From SAR86 cluster bacterium (GTDB lineage: Bacteria; Pseudomonadota; Gammaproteobacteria; Magnimaribacterales; Magnimaribacteraceae), in contig JAKUUM010000002.1 in NCBI GenBank assembly GCA_022447065.1, positions 62,001 to 126,000 on the forward strand: a DNA stretch of 64,000 nt, given 5' to 3'. Both the position numbers and the translations under genes were made by a program. The first letter of the stretch is position 1, and every line of letters begins with the position of its first letter. Positions 55,589 through 64,000 of this stretch are shown one piece after another. The notes under the pieces are model-generated. The model ran no database searches and was not told the DNA's origin. It saw only the letters and a list, made by a program, of their open reading frames with translations.

Positions 55589-56626
55589 TTACTCTGTAGA
55601 CAGAAGATCAATATCATACATGTCCATTATCTCTAAGGCTCTTCCACCACCTCTGGCTACACAAGTTAAAGGGTCTTCAGCAATAATAACAGGAACTCCG
55701 GTCTGACTTGAGATCAAGACATCAATATCTCTAAGCATTGCTACCCCTCCTGTTAACACGATGCCTCTCTCAGAGATATCAGCACTTAACTCGGGAGGAG
55801 AAGATTCAAGAGCAGATCTAATTGCTTGAATTATGGCTGAAAGAGGTTCTAGCATCGCGTCATAAATCTGCTTACTTTGTATAATAAATGTAACCGGCGT
55901 ACCTTCAGCAAGGTTTCTACCTCTGACATCCATTTCTAAATTTTCTGCATCAGGAGAGGCAGTACCGATGCTATTTTTTATTTTCTCAGCTGTGGAATCT
56001 CCAATTAACACATTTTGATTTCTTCTAATATAAGCAATAATAGCTTCGTCCATTCTATCTCCGCCTACTCTTAAAGAGTTCGAATAGACAACTCCATTCA
56101 AAGCTAAGATGGCAATTTCTGTTGTTCCACCACCTATATCTACAACCATTGATCCACTGGCTTCTTCCACAGGCAATCCAGATCCTATAGCTGCTGCCAT
56201 AGGCTCCTCAATAAGACGAACTTCTCTGGCTCCAGCTTTCAATACCGATTCTCTTATTGCCCTTCTTTCAACTTGAGTGGATTGACAAGGAACGGCAACA
56301 AGAATTCTTGGACTTGGACGTATGTAACTGTCTTCATGAACTTCTTGGATAAAATGTTTCAGCATTTCTTCAGTTATTTGAAAATCAGCTATTACCCCAT
56401 CCTTTAAAGGTCTTATAGCTGAAATGTTACCTGGAGTTCTACCTAGCATCTTTTTTGCTTCAGATCCGACTGCAATTACTGTTCTTTGACCTGCTTGAGT
56501 TTTGATAGCTACAACAGACGGCTCGTTAAGGATAATGCCCTTCTCTCTTACGTATATTAAAGTATTAGCAGTACCAAGATCTATAGACAAATCGTTTGAG
56601 AATAAACCCTTTAGACGCTTGAACAT
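55589..56626 (-). CDS. mreB: Cell-shape actin homologue MreB
   Basis: The 345-residue protein contains '[20 protein letters not shown]', '[18 protein letters not shown]', '[20 protein letters not shown]' and '[19 protein letters not shown]'. It forms membrane-bound filaments that position the elongation machinery. It heads mreBCD and is divergent from gatC across 117 bases. Confidence 0.98.
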   Translation of the reverse strand: MFKRLKGLFSNDLSIDLGTANTLIYVREKGIILNEPSVVAIKTQAGQRTVIAVGSEAKKMLGRTPGNISAIRPLKDGVIADFQITEEMLKHFIQEVHEDSYIRPSPRILVAVPCQSTQVERRAIRESVLKAGAREVRLIEEPMAAAIGSGLPVEEASGSMVVDIGGGTTEIAILALNGVVYSNSLRVGGDRMDEAIIAYIRRNQNVLIGDSTAEKIKNSIGTASPDAENLEMDVRGRNLAEGTPVTFIIQSKQIYDAMLEPLSAIIQAIRSALESSPPELSADISERGIVLTGGVAMLRDIDVLISSQTGVPVIIAEDPLTCVARGGGRALEIMDMYDIDLLSTE

Positions 56627-56743
56627 TAATTACTATAAATAAGTGGTTTTTAAAAGATAAGTACTCTAGCAACAGCATAGTTTTTGAGCAAGGAACATTG
56701 TGCTACATTACCCACTTTTAAAACATTAAGGTACACTTTTTTA

Positions 56744-57040
56744 ATGCTTATTAAAGATCGAGATCTAGAACAGATAGCTTATCTAGCCAGAATTAATATT
56801 GATAAGGACTATTTTCCTTCGTTGAAACAGGAACTGGAAAGTATCTTAGACCTTGTAAAAAAAATAAATTCTGCTGATACAGAATCAGTAAAACCTATGT
56901 TTCATCCTCTAGATCTTTTTCAACCTTTAAGAAAAGATGAAGTTACGGAGAAAGATGAAAGAGAAAAGCTCCAAAAAAATGCTCCCTTATCCCAAGCTGG
57001 TCTTTTTTTGGTACCAAAGGTTATAGAGGACCAAGGGTAA
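56744..57040 (+). CDS. gatC: Asp/Glu-tRNA amidotransferase subunit C
   Basis: Starting at ATG 56744 ([10 protein letters not shown]) the protein is 98 residues, normal for GatC; an earlier in-frame start at 56684 would add twenty unrelated residues. It has '[10 protein letters not shown]' near the N-terminus and the wrapping segment '[20 protein letters not shown]'. GatC stabilises the GatA-GatB complex. It lies one base before gatA. Confidence 0.93.
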   Translation: MLIKDRDLEQIAYLARINIDKDYFPSLKQELESILDLVKKINSADTESVKPMFHPLDLFQPLRKDEVTEKDEREKLQKNAPLSQAGLFLVPKVIEDQG

Positions 57041-57041
57041 A

Positions 57042-58499
57042 ATGCCGGAACTGTATCAACTTACCATTAAGGAAAAATTAGAAGGATTAAAGAATTCTTC
57101 TTTTTCCAGCTTGGAATTAACTGAATCTTACTTGGAAAGAATAAAGAGAATAGATCCAGAATTAAATAGCTATATTACCGTAATTGAAGAAGAGGCTAGA
57201 GTTAAAGCCAAAGAATCTGATCAGAGGTATCAAGCTGGGTCTCCTTTGCCTTTGGATGGAATTCCCATTGCTCATAAAGATATCTTTTGCACCGAGGGAG
57301 TACTTACCTCTTGTGGCTCAAAAATGTTGGCTAATTTCATTTCTCCTTACTCCTCAACAGTAGTAAAAAAATATGAAGAAAGTGGTTCCGTGGTATTGGG
57401 AAAAACCAATATGGATGAATTCGCTATGGGTTCTTCAAATGAAACCAGCTATTTTGGTCCTGTTAAAAATCCCTGGAACAATAAATGTGTTCCGGGCGGG
57501 TCTTCTGGAGGTTCTGCAGCATGCGTTTCTGCGGGTCTTGCAGCTGGTGCTACTGCAACAGATACGGGAGGTTCGATACGTCAGCCTGCAGCGCTTTGCG
57601 GATTAACTGGTATCAAGCCTACTTATGGAAGGGTTTCAAGATATGGCATGGTCGCCTTTGCTTCTAGTTTGGATCAGGGAGGAGTTTTAACTAAAACAGC
57701 TGAAGATGCAGCTTACTTGCTTAAAGCCATGTCTGGACATGATCCTAAAGATTCAACAAGTCTAAATGTTGAAGTACCAGATTATATTAACGAAATAAAT
57801 CAGGATATTAAGGGATTAAGGATTGGCCTTCCCAAAGAATTTTTTTCAATGAATCTGCCTCAACATGTTGAAAAAAGCATTAGTGATGCCTTAAAAGTAT
57901 TTGAAAAACTTGGTACCAAGATTAAAGAAGTTGAACTCCCTCACCTTGATCTCTCTTTGCCTGTCTATTATGTGATAGCGCCGGCAGAATGTTCTGCTAA
58001 CCTATCCAGATATGATGGAGTTAAGTTTGGTTATAGATGTGAAAATCCTAAAGATTTAGACGATCTATACATGAGAACTAGAGAAGAAGGTTTCGGGCCA
58101 GAAGTAAAGAGAAGAGTCTTGATTGGGACTTATGCTCTATCCGCTGGATATTATGATGCCTATTATCTAAAAGCCCTAAAATGCAGGAGACTCATTGCAG
58201 GTGACTTTGATAATGCTTTTAAATCAGTAGATTTAATTCTTTCTCCCACAGCTCCAGATATATCATTTGCTTTGGGAGAAAAGAGTTCTAACCCTGTTGA
58301 AATGTATAAGCAGGACATATTTACAATACCAGCAAATCTAGCAGGACTTCCTGCTATCTCTATCCCCTGTGGAAAACATAAAGGCCTTCCTTTGGGACTT
58401 CAACTTATGTCAAAGAGCCTAGAAGAAAGTAAATTGCTTAGAACGGCACACCATTTTCAATTAAATTCAGACTGGCATAAATCTTGGCCAAGCTTATGA
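57042..58499 (+). CDS. gatA: Asp/Glu-tRNA amidotransferase subunit A
   Basis: The 485-residue amidase has the Ser-cisSer-Lys catalytic set: Lys in '[18 protein letters not shown]', and the serines in '[20 protein letters not shown]' and '[20 protein letters not shown]'. It releases ammonia from glutamine for GatB. The gene ends in TTATGA, overlapping the gatB start by four bases. Confidence 0.97.
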   Translation: MPELYQLTIKEKLEGLKNSSFSSLELTESYLERIKRIDPELNSYITVIEEEARVKAKESDQRYQAGSPLPLDGIPIAHKDIFCTEGVLTSCGSKMLANFISPYSSTVVKKYEESGSVVLGKTNMDEFAMGSSNETSYFGPVKNPWNNKCVPGGSSGGSAACVSAGLAAGATATDTGGSIRQPAALCGLTGIKPTYGRVSRYGMVAFASSLDQGGVLTKTAEDAAYLLKAMSGHDPKDSTSLNVEVPDYINEINQDIKGLRIGLPKEFFSMNLPQHVEKSISDALKVFEKLGTKIKEVELPHLDLSLPVYYVIAPAECSANLSRYDGVKFGYRCENPKDLDDLYMRTREEGFGPEVKRRVLIGTYALSAGYYDAYYLKALKCRRLIAGDFDNAFKSVDLILSPTAPDISFALGEKSSNPVEMYKQDIFTIPANLAGLPAISIPCGKHKGLPLGLQLMSKSLEESKLLRTAHHFQLNSDWHKSWPSL

Positions 58500-59938
58500 A
58501 TGCAATGTCCGAGTGGGAAACTGTCATTGGCCTTGAGGTCCATGTTCAACTAGCTACAAAATCTAAACTATTTTCTGGTGCAAGTACACTTTTTGGATCT
58601 GCACCTAATACTCAAGCTTGTAATATTGATATGGGAATGCCCGGTGTTCTCCCTGTTCTTAACGAAGAGGTATTAAAAATGGCTGTTAAATTTGGCTTAG
58701 CAATTAATGCTTCTATAAATAGCCCCACTCAATTTTCTAGAAAGAATTATTTCTATCCTGATTTACCTAAAGGTTACCAGATAAGTCAGCTTGATAATCC
58801 AATAGTAGAAGCAGGATTTCTTGAAATAATTGTTAAAGAAGGAAAAAAGAAGATTGGCATTACTAGAGCTCACCTTGAAGAAGATGCTGGAAAATCTCTT
58901 CATGAAGATTTTAAACACCTTACCGGAATAGACTTAAATAGAGCGGGAACTCCTTTGTTAGAGGTAGTTTCTGAACCAGACTTAAATTCAGCAGAAGAAG
59001 CAGTTGCATATCTAAAGAGAATCCACTCAATTATTAGGTATTTGGAAATATCTGATGGAAATATGGCGGAAGGATCAATGAGATGTGACGTAAATGTTTC
59101 TGTTAGAAAAAAAGGAAATAAAGAACTGGGAACTAGAACTGAAACAAAGAATGTAAATTCATTCAAATTTGTTGAAAGAGCAATTCAGTATGAGATAAAA
59201 AGGCAAGTAAGTGTGTTAGAAGCAGGAGAAAATGTAGTTCAAGAAACAAGACTTTATGATTCTCAGTCGAATGAAACTCGACCCATGAGATCAAAAGAAT
59301 TTGCGAATGACTATAGGTACTTTCCAGAACCAGACCTTTTGCCTGTTTTAATAGATGATGAATTTATCAATTCGTTGAAAGATCAAATGCCGGAACTCTC
59401 TGAAAGTAAAACTAAAAGATTTGTAAAGGACTACCAATTAACAGAATACGATGCAAATGTTCTTACAGTAGATTTAAATTTCGCTAACTTTTTTGAAGAA
59501 GTGGCTGCTAAATCAAAGAACCCTAAATTGGCTGCGAACTGGGTAATGGGAGAACTCTCAGCCTTCCTGAATCAAGAGAATTTAACTATACAAGAAACAA
59601 AAGTTGATTCTAAGAAGCTAGGAAATTTACTGAATAGAATAGAAGACTCTACTATTTCAGGAAAAATAGCTAAAGAAGTATTTGAAGAAATGTGGAATAC
59701 AGGAAGCAGTCCTGAAAAGATTATTGAAACTAAGGGACTTAAACAAGTAACTGATTCAGTAGAAATAAGGGAAATAATAAACCAAGCTCTAGATCAAAAC
59801 CCTACCCAATTAGAACAATACAAAGATGGAAAAGATAAATTATTTGGTTTCTTTGTAGGCCAAGTTATGAAAATTTCGAAAGGAAAAGCTAACCCCGAAC
59901 AAGTTAATAAAATATTAAAAGAAAAGTTAGAAGAATAG
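58496..59938 (+). CDS. gatB: Asp/Glu-tRNA amidotransferase subunit B
   Basis: I start it at the ATG of the ATGA overlap with gatA, giving 480 residues. It has '[20 protein letters not shown]', '[20 protein letters not shown]', '[12 protein letters not shown]' and '[20 protein letters not shown]', with a C-terminal GatB/YqeY tail that binds tRNA. It activates and amidates Asp-tRNA-Asn or Glu-tRNA-Gln. Given the relaxed AspRS at 4086-5858, Asn-tRNA formation is at least one role. Its 3' end overlaps the convergent regulator gene by twelve bases. Confidence 0.97.
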   Translation: MNAMSEWETVIGLEVHVQLATKSKLFSGASTLFGSAPNTQACNIDMGMPGVLPVLNEEVLKMAVKFGLAINASINSPTQFSRKNYFYPDLPKGYQISQLDNPIVEAGFLEIIVKEGKKKIGITRAHLEEDAGKSLHEDFKHLTGIDLNRAGTPLLEVVSEPDLNSAEEAVAYLKRIHSIIRYLEISDGNMAEGSMRCDVNVSVRKKGNKELGTRTETKNVNSFKFVERAIQYEIKRQVSVLEAGENVVQETRLYDSQSNETRPMRSKEFANDYRYFPEPDLLPVLIDDEFINSLKDQMPELSESKTKRFVKDYQLTEYDANVLTVDLNFANFFEEVAAKSKNPKLAANWVMGELSAFLNQENLTIQETKVDSKKLGNLLNRIEDSTISGKIAKEVFEEMWNTGSSPEKIIETKGLKQVTDSVEIREIINQALDQNPTQLEQYKDGKDKLFGFFVGQVMKISKGKANPEQVNKILKEKLEE

Positions 59939-60511
59939 TCTATCCTGGAGGTGGAGATTAAGCATATTCCTAAAATCCTTTAGTATTTTTGCTCTTTCTT
60001 TTTTGGGTTTATGAACTATATGGTCAATAAAACCATAGAAACTCAATATAACTAGATCTGTTTGTCTGTCTAATACATTTGAATTTTTTCCCGGCCATCC
60101 TCTTTTAATAACTGTTTTTATCTTACCTGTTAGAACTTTCTTATTTTGTTCTCTAAACTCTAAACATATTGGAATGAAACTACATACTTCCCAATGTAGG
60201 TCTGCATCAGGACCTAGGTCCGACACAAAGTCTTCTAAAAATGAGTCAAAAACACTCTTAAAATCACCTGGTGTTTTAGCTTTCTTTATTTTCTTATTGA
60301 GAGATTTATGGGTTTGTTTCCAATTATCCTTTTGCTGATCTAAAAAAATGTCTTCCATTGAAGCGTAATACTTGGTTACTTCTAAAAATTCTACATCTAG
60401 CTCCCTAGAAAGAGACAAAAGACTAACTGCATCAACCTTTTTGTCCTTTCTAACGGACCGAATAGCTTGTTTTACAATCTTATCTTTTAACTGTGTTTCT
60501 TCGCCTGTCAT
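59927..60511 (-). CDS. TetR-like transcriptional regulator
   Basis: The 194-residue protein has an N-terminal helix-turn-helix at about residues 25-58 ('[20 protein letters not shown]' then 'YASMEDIFL'), followed by an all-helical domain, the TetR layout. AAGGA lies seven bases before the ATG. Recognition helix residues are unusual, with Glu and Thr in place of the common Thr-x-x-Tyr-x-His/Tyr-F pattern. Its target is unknown; the GH84-acyl-CoA ligase-MaoC operon upstream on the same strand is a candidate. Confidence 0.6.
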   Translation of the reverse strand: MTGEETQLKDKIVKQAIRSVRKDKKVDAVSLLSLSRELDVEFLEVTKYYASMEDIFLDQQKDNWKQTHKSLNKKIKKAKTPGDFKSVFDSFLEDFVSDLGPDADLHWEVCSFIPICLEFREQNKKVLTGKIKTVIKRGWPGKNSNVLDRQTDLVILSFYGFIDHIVHKPKKERAKILKDFRNMLNLHLQDRLFF

Positions 60512-60723
60512 CAGCAGTCCTTAAGAAATCATCTTTTTTGGGGAAAAATTAATATGAAACTGATTTTATTCGTATCATTTTAGAAAACATGTTGAAAAGT
60601 GCAAATAACGATGATTGATAAAGTAACTGAAAACAAAATTAGCACTTTATAGCAAAAAATATTTGCTCTTTTAGTCTACACCTTCATGAAAGCTATAAAA
60701 GAATTTATTTTTACGAATATAAC
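60512..60723. other. 212-base gap between the TetR-like gene and maoC-like gene
   Basis: This is the longest stretch without a gene apart from the rnpB region. It is very AT-rich. A 7-bp inverted repeat, aaagtgc (60596-60602) and gcacttt (60642-60648), has a 39-base loop. I see no open frame, tRNA or convincing promoter. It probably holds the regulator's promoter and the end of the maoC-like transcript. Confidence 0.5.
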
Positions 60724-61179
60724 TTAAGTAATAAACATTGAAAGGGTCTCAGCAAAAAAAGCTGGTTTGTCGACTCCTTCTATTTCCATAGTTATTTCGG
60801 TCTTCATTAAATACCTGCCTTCGCCTTTATCGTCGACCGAAACTAATTTACTATGCGTCCTTACTTTTGAACCAACATTTACCGGGCTGATAAACCTAAC
60901 CTTATCCAATCCATAATTAAAAACATGCTTTAAATTCTCAGGAGCTAGAACCGCCTGAGAAGTTAGATGTGGAATCAGAGAAAGGGATAAAAATCCATGT
61001 GCTATTGTTGATCCAAAAAGAGGTGTGGCCTTTTCAGAGTCGATGTGTATAAACTGATGATCCAGAGTTGCGTCAGCAAATTGATTGATTCTTTCTTGAT
61101 CAACTTCAAACCACTCAGAACTCCCTATTTCTTTACCCACATAATCAACTAACGTTTCGGCTGGAACTAGTCTTATCAT
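60724..61179 (-). CDS. MaoC-like (R)-specific enoyl-CoA hydratase
   Basis: The 151-residue hotdog protein has the hydratase 2 motif '[18 protein letters not shown]' with the Asp-x4-His catalytic pair (Asp40, His45) and '[20 protein letters not shown]'. Such enzymes hydrate trans-2-enoyl-CoA to (R)-3-hydroxyacyl-CoA. A strong AGGAGG sits before the ATG. It follows the acyl-CoA ligase by ten bases, suggesting action on the same acyl-CoA series. Confidence 0.88.
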   Translation of the reverse strand: MIRLVPAETLVDYVGKEIGSSEWFEVDQERINQFADATLDHQFIHIDSEKATPLFGSTIAHGFLSLSLIPHLTSQAVLAPENLKHVFNYGLDKVRFISPVNVGSKVRTHSKLVSVDDKGEGRYLMKTEITMEIEGVDKPAFFAETLSMFIT

Positions 61180-61189
61180 TTGATCCTCC

Positions 61190-62809
61190 TCATTTAATTA
61201 AATGTTCTTTATATTGGTCTCTTAAATCGGTTTTAAGCAATTTGCCCGTTGCAGTGTGGGGTAACTCAGTAACAAAAATGACATCATCGGGTAACCACCA
61301 TTTTGCAACTTTATCTTCTAAAAAAACTAACATTTCTTCTTTCGAAAGATCCTGATCTTCTACCTTAACTACAAGCAATAGAGGACGTTCATCCCACTTT
61401 TTATGAAGAACCCCAATTACACAGGCTTCAGCTACAGAAGGATGCCCCACTGCAGCATTTTCTAAATCTATGGAACTTATCCATTCTCCTCCAGATTTAA
61501 TAACGTCCTTACTTCTATCAACTATCTCCATGGCACCTTCAGGATGAATCTTGGCAACATCACCTGTATCAAACCAACCATTCTTATCTAGAGCGCTTTC
61601 GTTACTTTTAAAGTATCTTTCAACAACAGTAGGTCCTCTTACAAGTAAACGGCCAAAAGCTTCTCCATCTTTCGGCAATTCTTTCCCTGCATCATCAGTA
61701 ATAATCATTTCTACACCATAAAAGGTTTTTCCTTGTCTTTGTTGCAAGTCGTAGCGGCTCTCTACGTCCATGATATCCATTTCTGCTGTTCTGGCTGTAG
61801 CAGTTCCGAGGGGACTCATTTCAGTCATGCCCCATCCATGCATGAGAAAAACGTTGTGCTTTTCTTCAAACTCTTGAATCATAGCTCTTGGAGCTGCTGC
61901 TCCTCCAACCAAGGCAGTTTTTACAGATTCTAGAGTTTGATTAGTCTCATTTAAATATTGTAATAAACCTAACCAAACGGTTGGAACTCCCATCAAAAGG
62001 TCTGGTTTCTCTTGATCAATAAGCTCAAATATTGAGGCTCCATCTAGTAAAGGCCCTGGAAGAACTAATTTCGCTCCAAACATTGCTGTTGCATAAGGAA
62101 TTCCCCAAGCATTGACATGAAACATTGGAACAACAGGTAAGATTACTGAAGAACTTGAAATCTTGGCTACATTACCTGAACTTACTATCCACGTGTGCAA
62201 TATGGTTGAACGATGCGAGTAAAGAACCCCCTTTGGATTACCTGTAGTTCCAGAAGTGTAACAGAGAGTAGAAGCCGTATTTTCATCAAAATTAGGCCAA
62301 TGATATTCTTCAGATTCATCAGCAATTAACTCTTCATAACACATAACATTTTGAAGGGTTGTCTCTGGCATATGTTCTTTATCTGTGAGAATAATGATCC
62401 CTTTAACTGTTTCTAAGGAATGGCTTATTGATTCTAAGAGTCCGACAAATGATAAATCTACAAACAAATATTGATTTTCAGCATGATTAATGATGTAGGT
62501 GAGTTGTTCAGGAAAAAGTCTAGGATTAATAGTATTTACCACACAACCTATGCCTGAAACCCCAAAATACAACTCAAAGTGTCTGAACGTATTCCAGGCT
62601 AAGGTACCTACTACGTCACCTTGCTTAAGTCCGAGTTTATCTAGAGCATTAGCCAACTTCCTAGAACGATTAGCTGCATCCTTTAAAGTATACCTATGAA
62701 TAGGTCCTTCAACAGTTCTAGAAATAATCTGCGAATCAGTGTGGTAGGTCTCGGCATGTTCTATTAAACCAGATATTAATAAATGGCCATCCTGCATATT
62801 TCCTAACAT
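61190..62809 (-). CDS. AMP-forming acyl-CoA ligase (AlkK/DmdB-like)
   Basis: The 539-residue ANL enzyme has the ATP-binding '[17 protein letters not shown]', '[16 protein letters not shown]', '[20 protein letters not shown]', '[16 protein letters not shown]' and the catalytic lysine in '[17 protein letters not shown]'. The N-terminal section '[14 protein letters not shown]' and '[20 protein letters not shown]' places it with medium-chain fatty-acid (AlkK) and methylmercaptopropionate (DmdB) ligases of similar length. The substrate cannot be decided by eye. AAGGAG precedes the ATG. It lies between GH84 (12 bases upstream) and the MaoC gene. Confidence 0.88.
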   Translation of the reverse strand: MLGNMQDGHLLISGLIEHAETYHTDSQIISRTVEGPIHRYTLKDAANRSRKLANALDKLGLKQGDVVGTLAWNTFRHFELYFGVSGIGCVVNTINPRLFPEQLTYIINHAENQYLFVDLSFVGLLESISHSLETVKGIIILTDKEHMPETTLQNVMCYEELIADESEEYHWPNFDENTASTLCYTSGTTGNPKGVLYSHRSTILHTWIVSSGNVAKISSSSVILPVVPMFHVNAWGIPYATAMFGAKLVLPGPLLDGASIFELIDQEKPDLLMGVPTVWLGLLQYLNETNQTLESVKTALVGGAAAPRAMIQEFEEKHNVFLMHGWGMTEMSPLGTATARTAEMDIMDVESRYDLQQRQGKTFYGVEMIITDDAGKELPKDGEAFGRLLVRGPTVVERYFKSNESALDKNGWFDTGDVAKIHPEGAMEIVDRSKDVIKSGGEWISSIDLENAAVGHPSVAEACVIGVLHKKWDERPLLLVVKVEDQDLSKEEMLVFLEDKVAKWWLPDDVIFVTELPHTATGKLLKTDLRDQYKEHLIK

Positions 62810-62821
62810 ATGTTCTCCTTA

Positions 62822-63955
62822 TTAATTATTCTCTTCTCTTATAAATATTACTTTTAGCAGAGGATTAGAATATCTTCGAGAAGCCCAGTGTTCAAGCTCC
62901 TTTTTATCTTCTGACTGTTTGAGTTTTAAAAGAAAATTTAAGTCATTAAAAAAGGTCCATAAAAAGGGAGACCACTCTAACTGAAGTTCGCTTTTCCATT
63001 CAACACACAGTTGAGTTGATAGAACTTTAATGCTCTTAACCTTTTCAATATCCGCCAAGGACGAATCTTGATAAAAAGGTCCTCTAAAGAATGGTATAAG
63101 TTCATTAAAACAATCAGGAACTCCAAATTGTTTTAATATTTCTTCTGTTTCTTGAGAACCTTCAACTTGATGAAGAATAATTGAGTCTGTTATTGGCAGC
63201 CCGGTTGGATTAATTCCCAAGCCAATGACACTTTCTTCAGAAAGATTTCTGCCTTCATGAGGGCCTATAAAGAAATTAGTTGGACAGTAATCGTTTGCGT
63301 AATAGTTATCCCAAATAATAACTGGATTTCCTATAACATCTTCTAAAGCAAGAATATCGAGGTCTGATATTGTTTCACTTACAACTTCTTTCCCTGTCCA
63401 TAACATGGGTAGATTTACAGGAATCTCTTCTGATAGAACTTTTAGGTACTCTGAATCTACTAATGGCCCTTTTGCAAAACTATCGCAGTAGACCGTGGGA
63501 CAGAAAATCAATGAGTCTTCTCTTTTAACATTAAGTATTTCTTGGACAAAATTAAGTATTTCTCCATGTCTTTTTCCTAAATTACCATTCCTTTCAGAAT
63601 CTATATCATCAAAAAAAATAGCAAAATCATCAAACCCCACATTGACTAGTTGTTTTATCTTTTCTTTAAGAGCCTTATATTCAGCTTGTTTGTTTTTTCC
63701 AGAAGGCACACCTGGAGATAATGCGAAATAGGATCTTAACCCTAATTTTGATGCTTCTTGTTTAAAACCCTGAAACTTGATTAAAGTATCCTTAGGGTAT
63801 GGAGCAGACCAGTCAGCTCGATGAAAAGGATCTTCTTTGGGTCCATAAATATAAAAGTCCAGTGATAAGTTCGATAAGGTCTTCAAAAGGTAAGATCTGT
63901 CTTCCCAATTCATTAATTTTCCATAATAACCCTCTATATATCCCTTTCTAATCAT
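62822..63955 (-). CDS. GH84 O-GlcNAcase-like beta-N-acetylhexosaminidase, cytoplasmic
   Basis: The 377-residue protein shows the GH84 catalytic barrel: 'YIEGYYGKLMNWEDR' at the N-terminus, 'YIYGPKEDPFHRADW', 'YFALSPGVPSG', the adjacent catalytic Asp116-Asp117 in 'FAIFFDDIDSE', and 'IIWDNYYANDY' matching the substrate-binding Asn and Asp of human OGA and bacterial homologues. The family removes terminal beta-GlcNAc by substrate-assisted catalysis. No signal peptide or membrane segment is present and no upstream extension exists, so it should act in the cytoplasm. It is the first complete gene of an operon with the acyl-CoA ligase and MaoC hydratase. Confidence 0.85.
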   Translation of the reverse strand: MIRKGYIEGYYGKLMNWEDRSYLLKTLSNLSLDFYIYGPKEDPFHRADWSAPYPKDTLIKFQGFKQEASKLGLRSYFALSPGVPSGKNKQAEYKALKEKIKQLVNVGFDDFAIFFDDIDSERNGNLGKRHGEILNFVQEILNVKREDSLIFCPTVYCDSFAKGPLVDSEYLKVLSEEIPVNLPMLWTGKEVVSETISDLDILALEDVIGNPVIIWDNYYANDYCPTNFFIGPHEGRNLSEESVIGLGINPTGLPITDSIILHQVEGSQETEEILKQFGVPDCFNELIPFFRGPFYQDSSLADIEKVKSIKVLSTQLCVEWKSELQLEWSPFLWTFFNDLNFLLKLKQSEDKKELEHWASRRYSNPLLKVIFIREENN

Positions 63956-63967
63956 AACTTTATTTTT

Positions 63968-64000
63968 CTAACTACAAATTTTACATCCTGGATCACTGTT
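63968..64000 (-). CDS. Possible 3' end of an upstream gene
   Basis: On the minus strand an open frame enters from the right edge and ends in TAG at 63970-63968, encoding Asn-Ser-Asp-Pro-Gly-Cys-Lys-Ile-Cys-Ser. The spacing to the GH84 start (12 bases) fits an operon. Ten codons are too few to identify a family or to exclude chance. Confidence 0.3.
   Translation of the reverse strand, partial: NSDPGCKICS

Noticed and set aside
60596-60648. 7-bp inverted repeat aaagtgc/gcacttt as operator or terminator
   Set aside because: The 39-base loop and absence of a T tract make it weak, and repeats of this length are expected by chance in AT-rich DNA; recorded only in the gap description.

Overview
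The window looks like a core chromosomal segment of a streamlined, AT-rich (roughly one third G+C by eye) marine-type gammaproteobacterium. Gene order follows the Pseudomonas/E. coli backbone in block after block: aspS-yebC-(ruvCAB slot)-ybgC-tolQRAB; rpsF-rpsR-rplI-dnaB; pyrG-kdsA-eno-ftsB-ispD-ispF-surE-pcm; rsmI-rnpB-mraZ-dcw; rplM-rpsI-petABC-sspA; murA-mlaC / yrbG-kdsD-lptCB-rpoN; mreBCD; gatCAB. Many genes usually interleaved in these blocks are absent, genes overlap by 1-30 bases, and no intergenic gap exceeds about 215 bases outside rnpB. A SAR86-like lineage is my best guess from low GC, streamlining and protein style, but this is inference. I see no tRNA, rRNA, CRISPR array, prophage or insertion sequence.

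Layout: 1-6176 (minus) carries tolB(partial)-A-R-Q, ybgC, a PD-(D/E)XK nuclease standing where ruvCAB normally sits, yebC, aspS and a cysteine-less FmdB relative. 6270-9565 holds proS (+, without the large editing insertion), recA (-) with a near-consensus LexA box, pncC (-) and fdxA (+). 9546-20009 is a long minus-strand run from the ribosomal rpsF operon and dnaB through pyrG, kdsA, eno, ftsB, ispDF, surE and pcm to a DUF368 lipid-carrier transporter. 20089-36367 is a complete division and cell-wall (dcw) cluster whose ftsQ-ftsA-ftsZ block lies between ftsL and ftsI instead of at the end. rnpB and rsmI follow, then divergent lpoA.

38960-43094 (minus) is sspA, the cytochrome bc1 operon (petABC) and rpsI/rplM. 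43240-52406 contains degS (+), murA and an orphan mlaC (-), then yrbG, kdsD, an lptC that appears to carry an LptA-like tail, lptB, rpoN and mgtE (+). 52409-56626 (minus) is a half-length YhdP-like AsmA protein and mreDCB. 56744-59938 (+) is gatCAB. 59927-64000 (minus) is the only clearly accessory part: a TetR-like regulator and an operon of a GH84 hexosaminidase, an AMP-forming acyl-CoA ligase and a MaoC hydratase.

Taken together the window encodes cell-envelope construction: precursor synthesis (mur genes, ddl, mraY, kdsA/kdsD, ispD/F), divisome and elongasome, LPS transport, Tol and Mla functions. No clearly new multi-gene system is visible. The most unusual points are the resolvase-like nuclease in the ruvCAB slot, the permuted dcw order, the putative LptC-LptA fusion, the FtsQ with a lipoprotein-like N-terminus, and a pattern in which several proteins that normally span the periplasm are about half the usual length.
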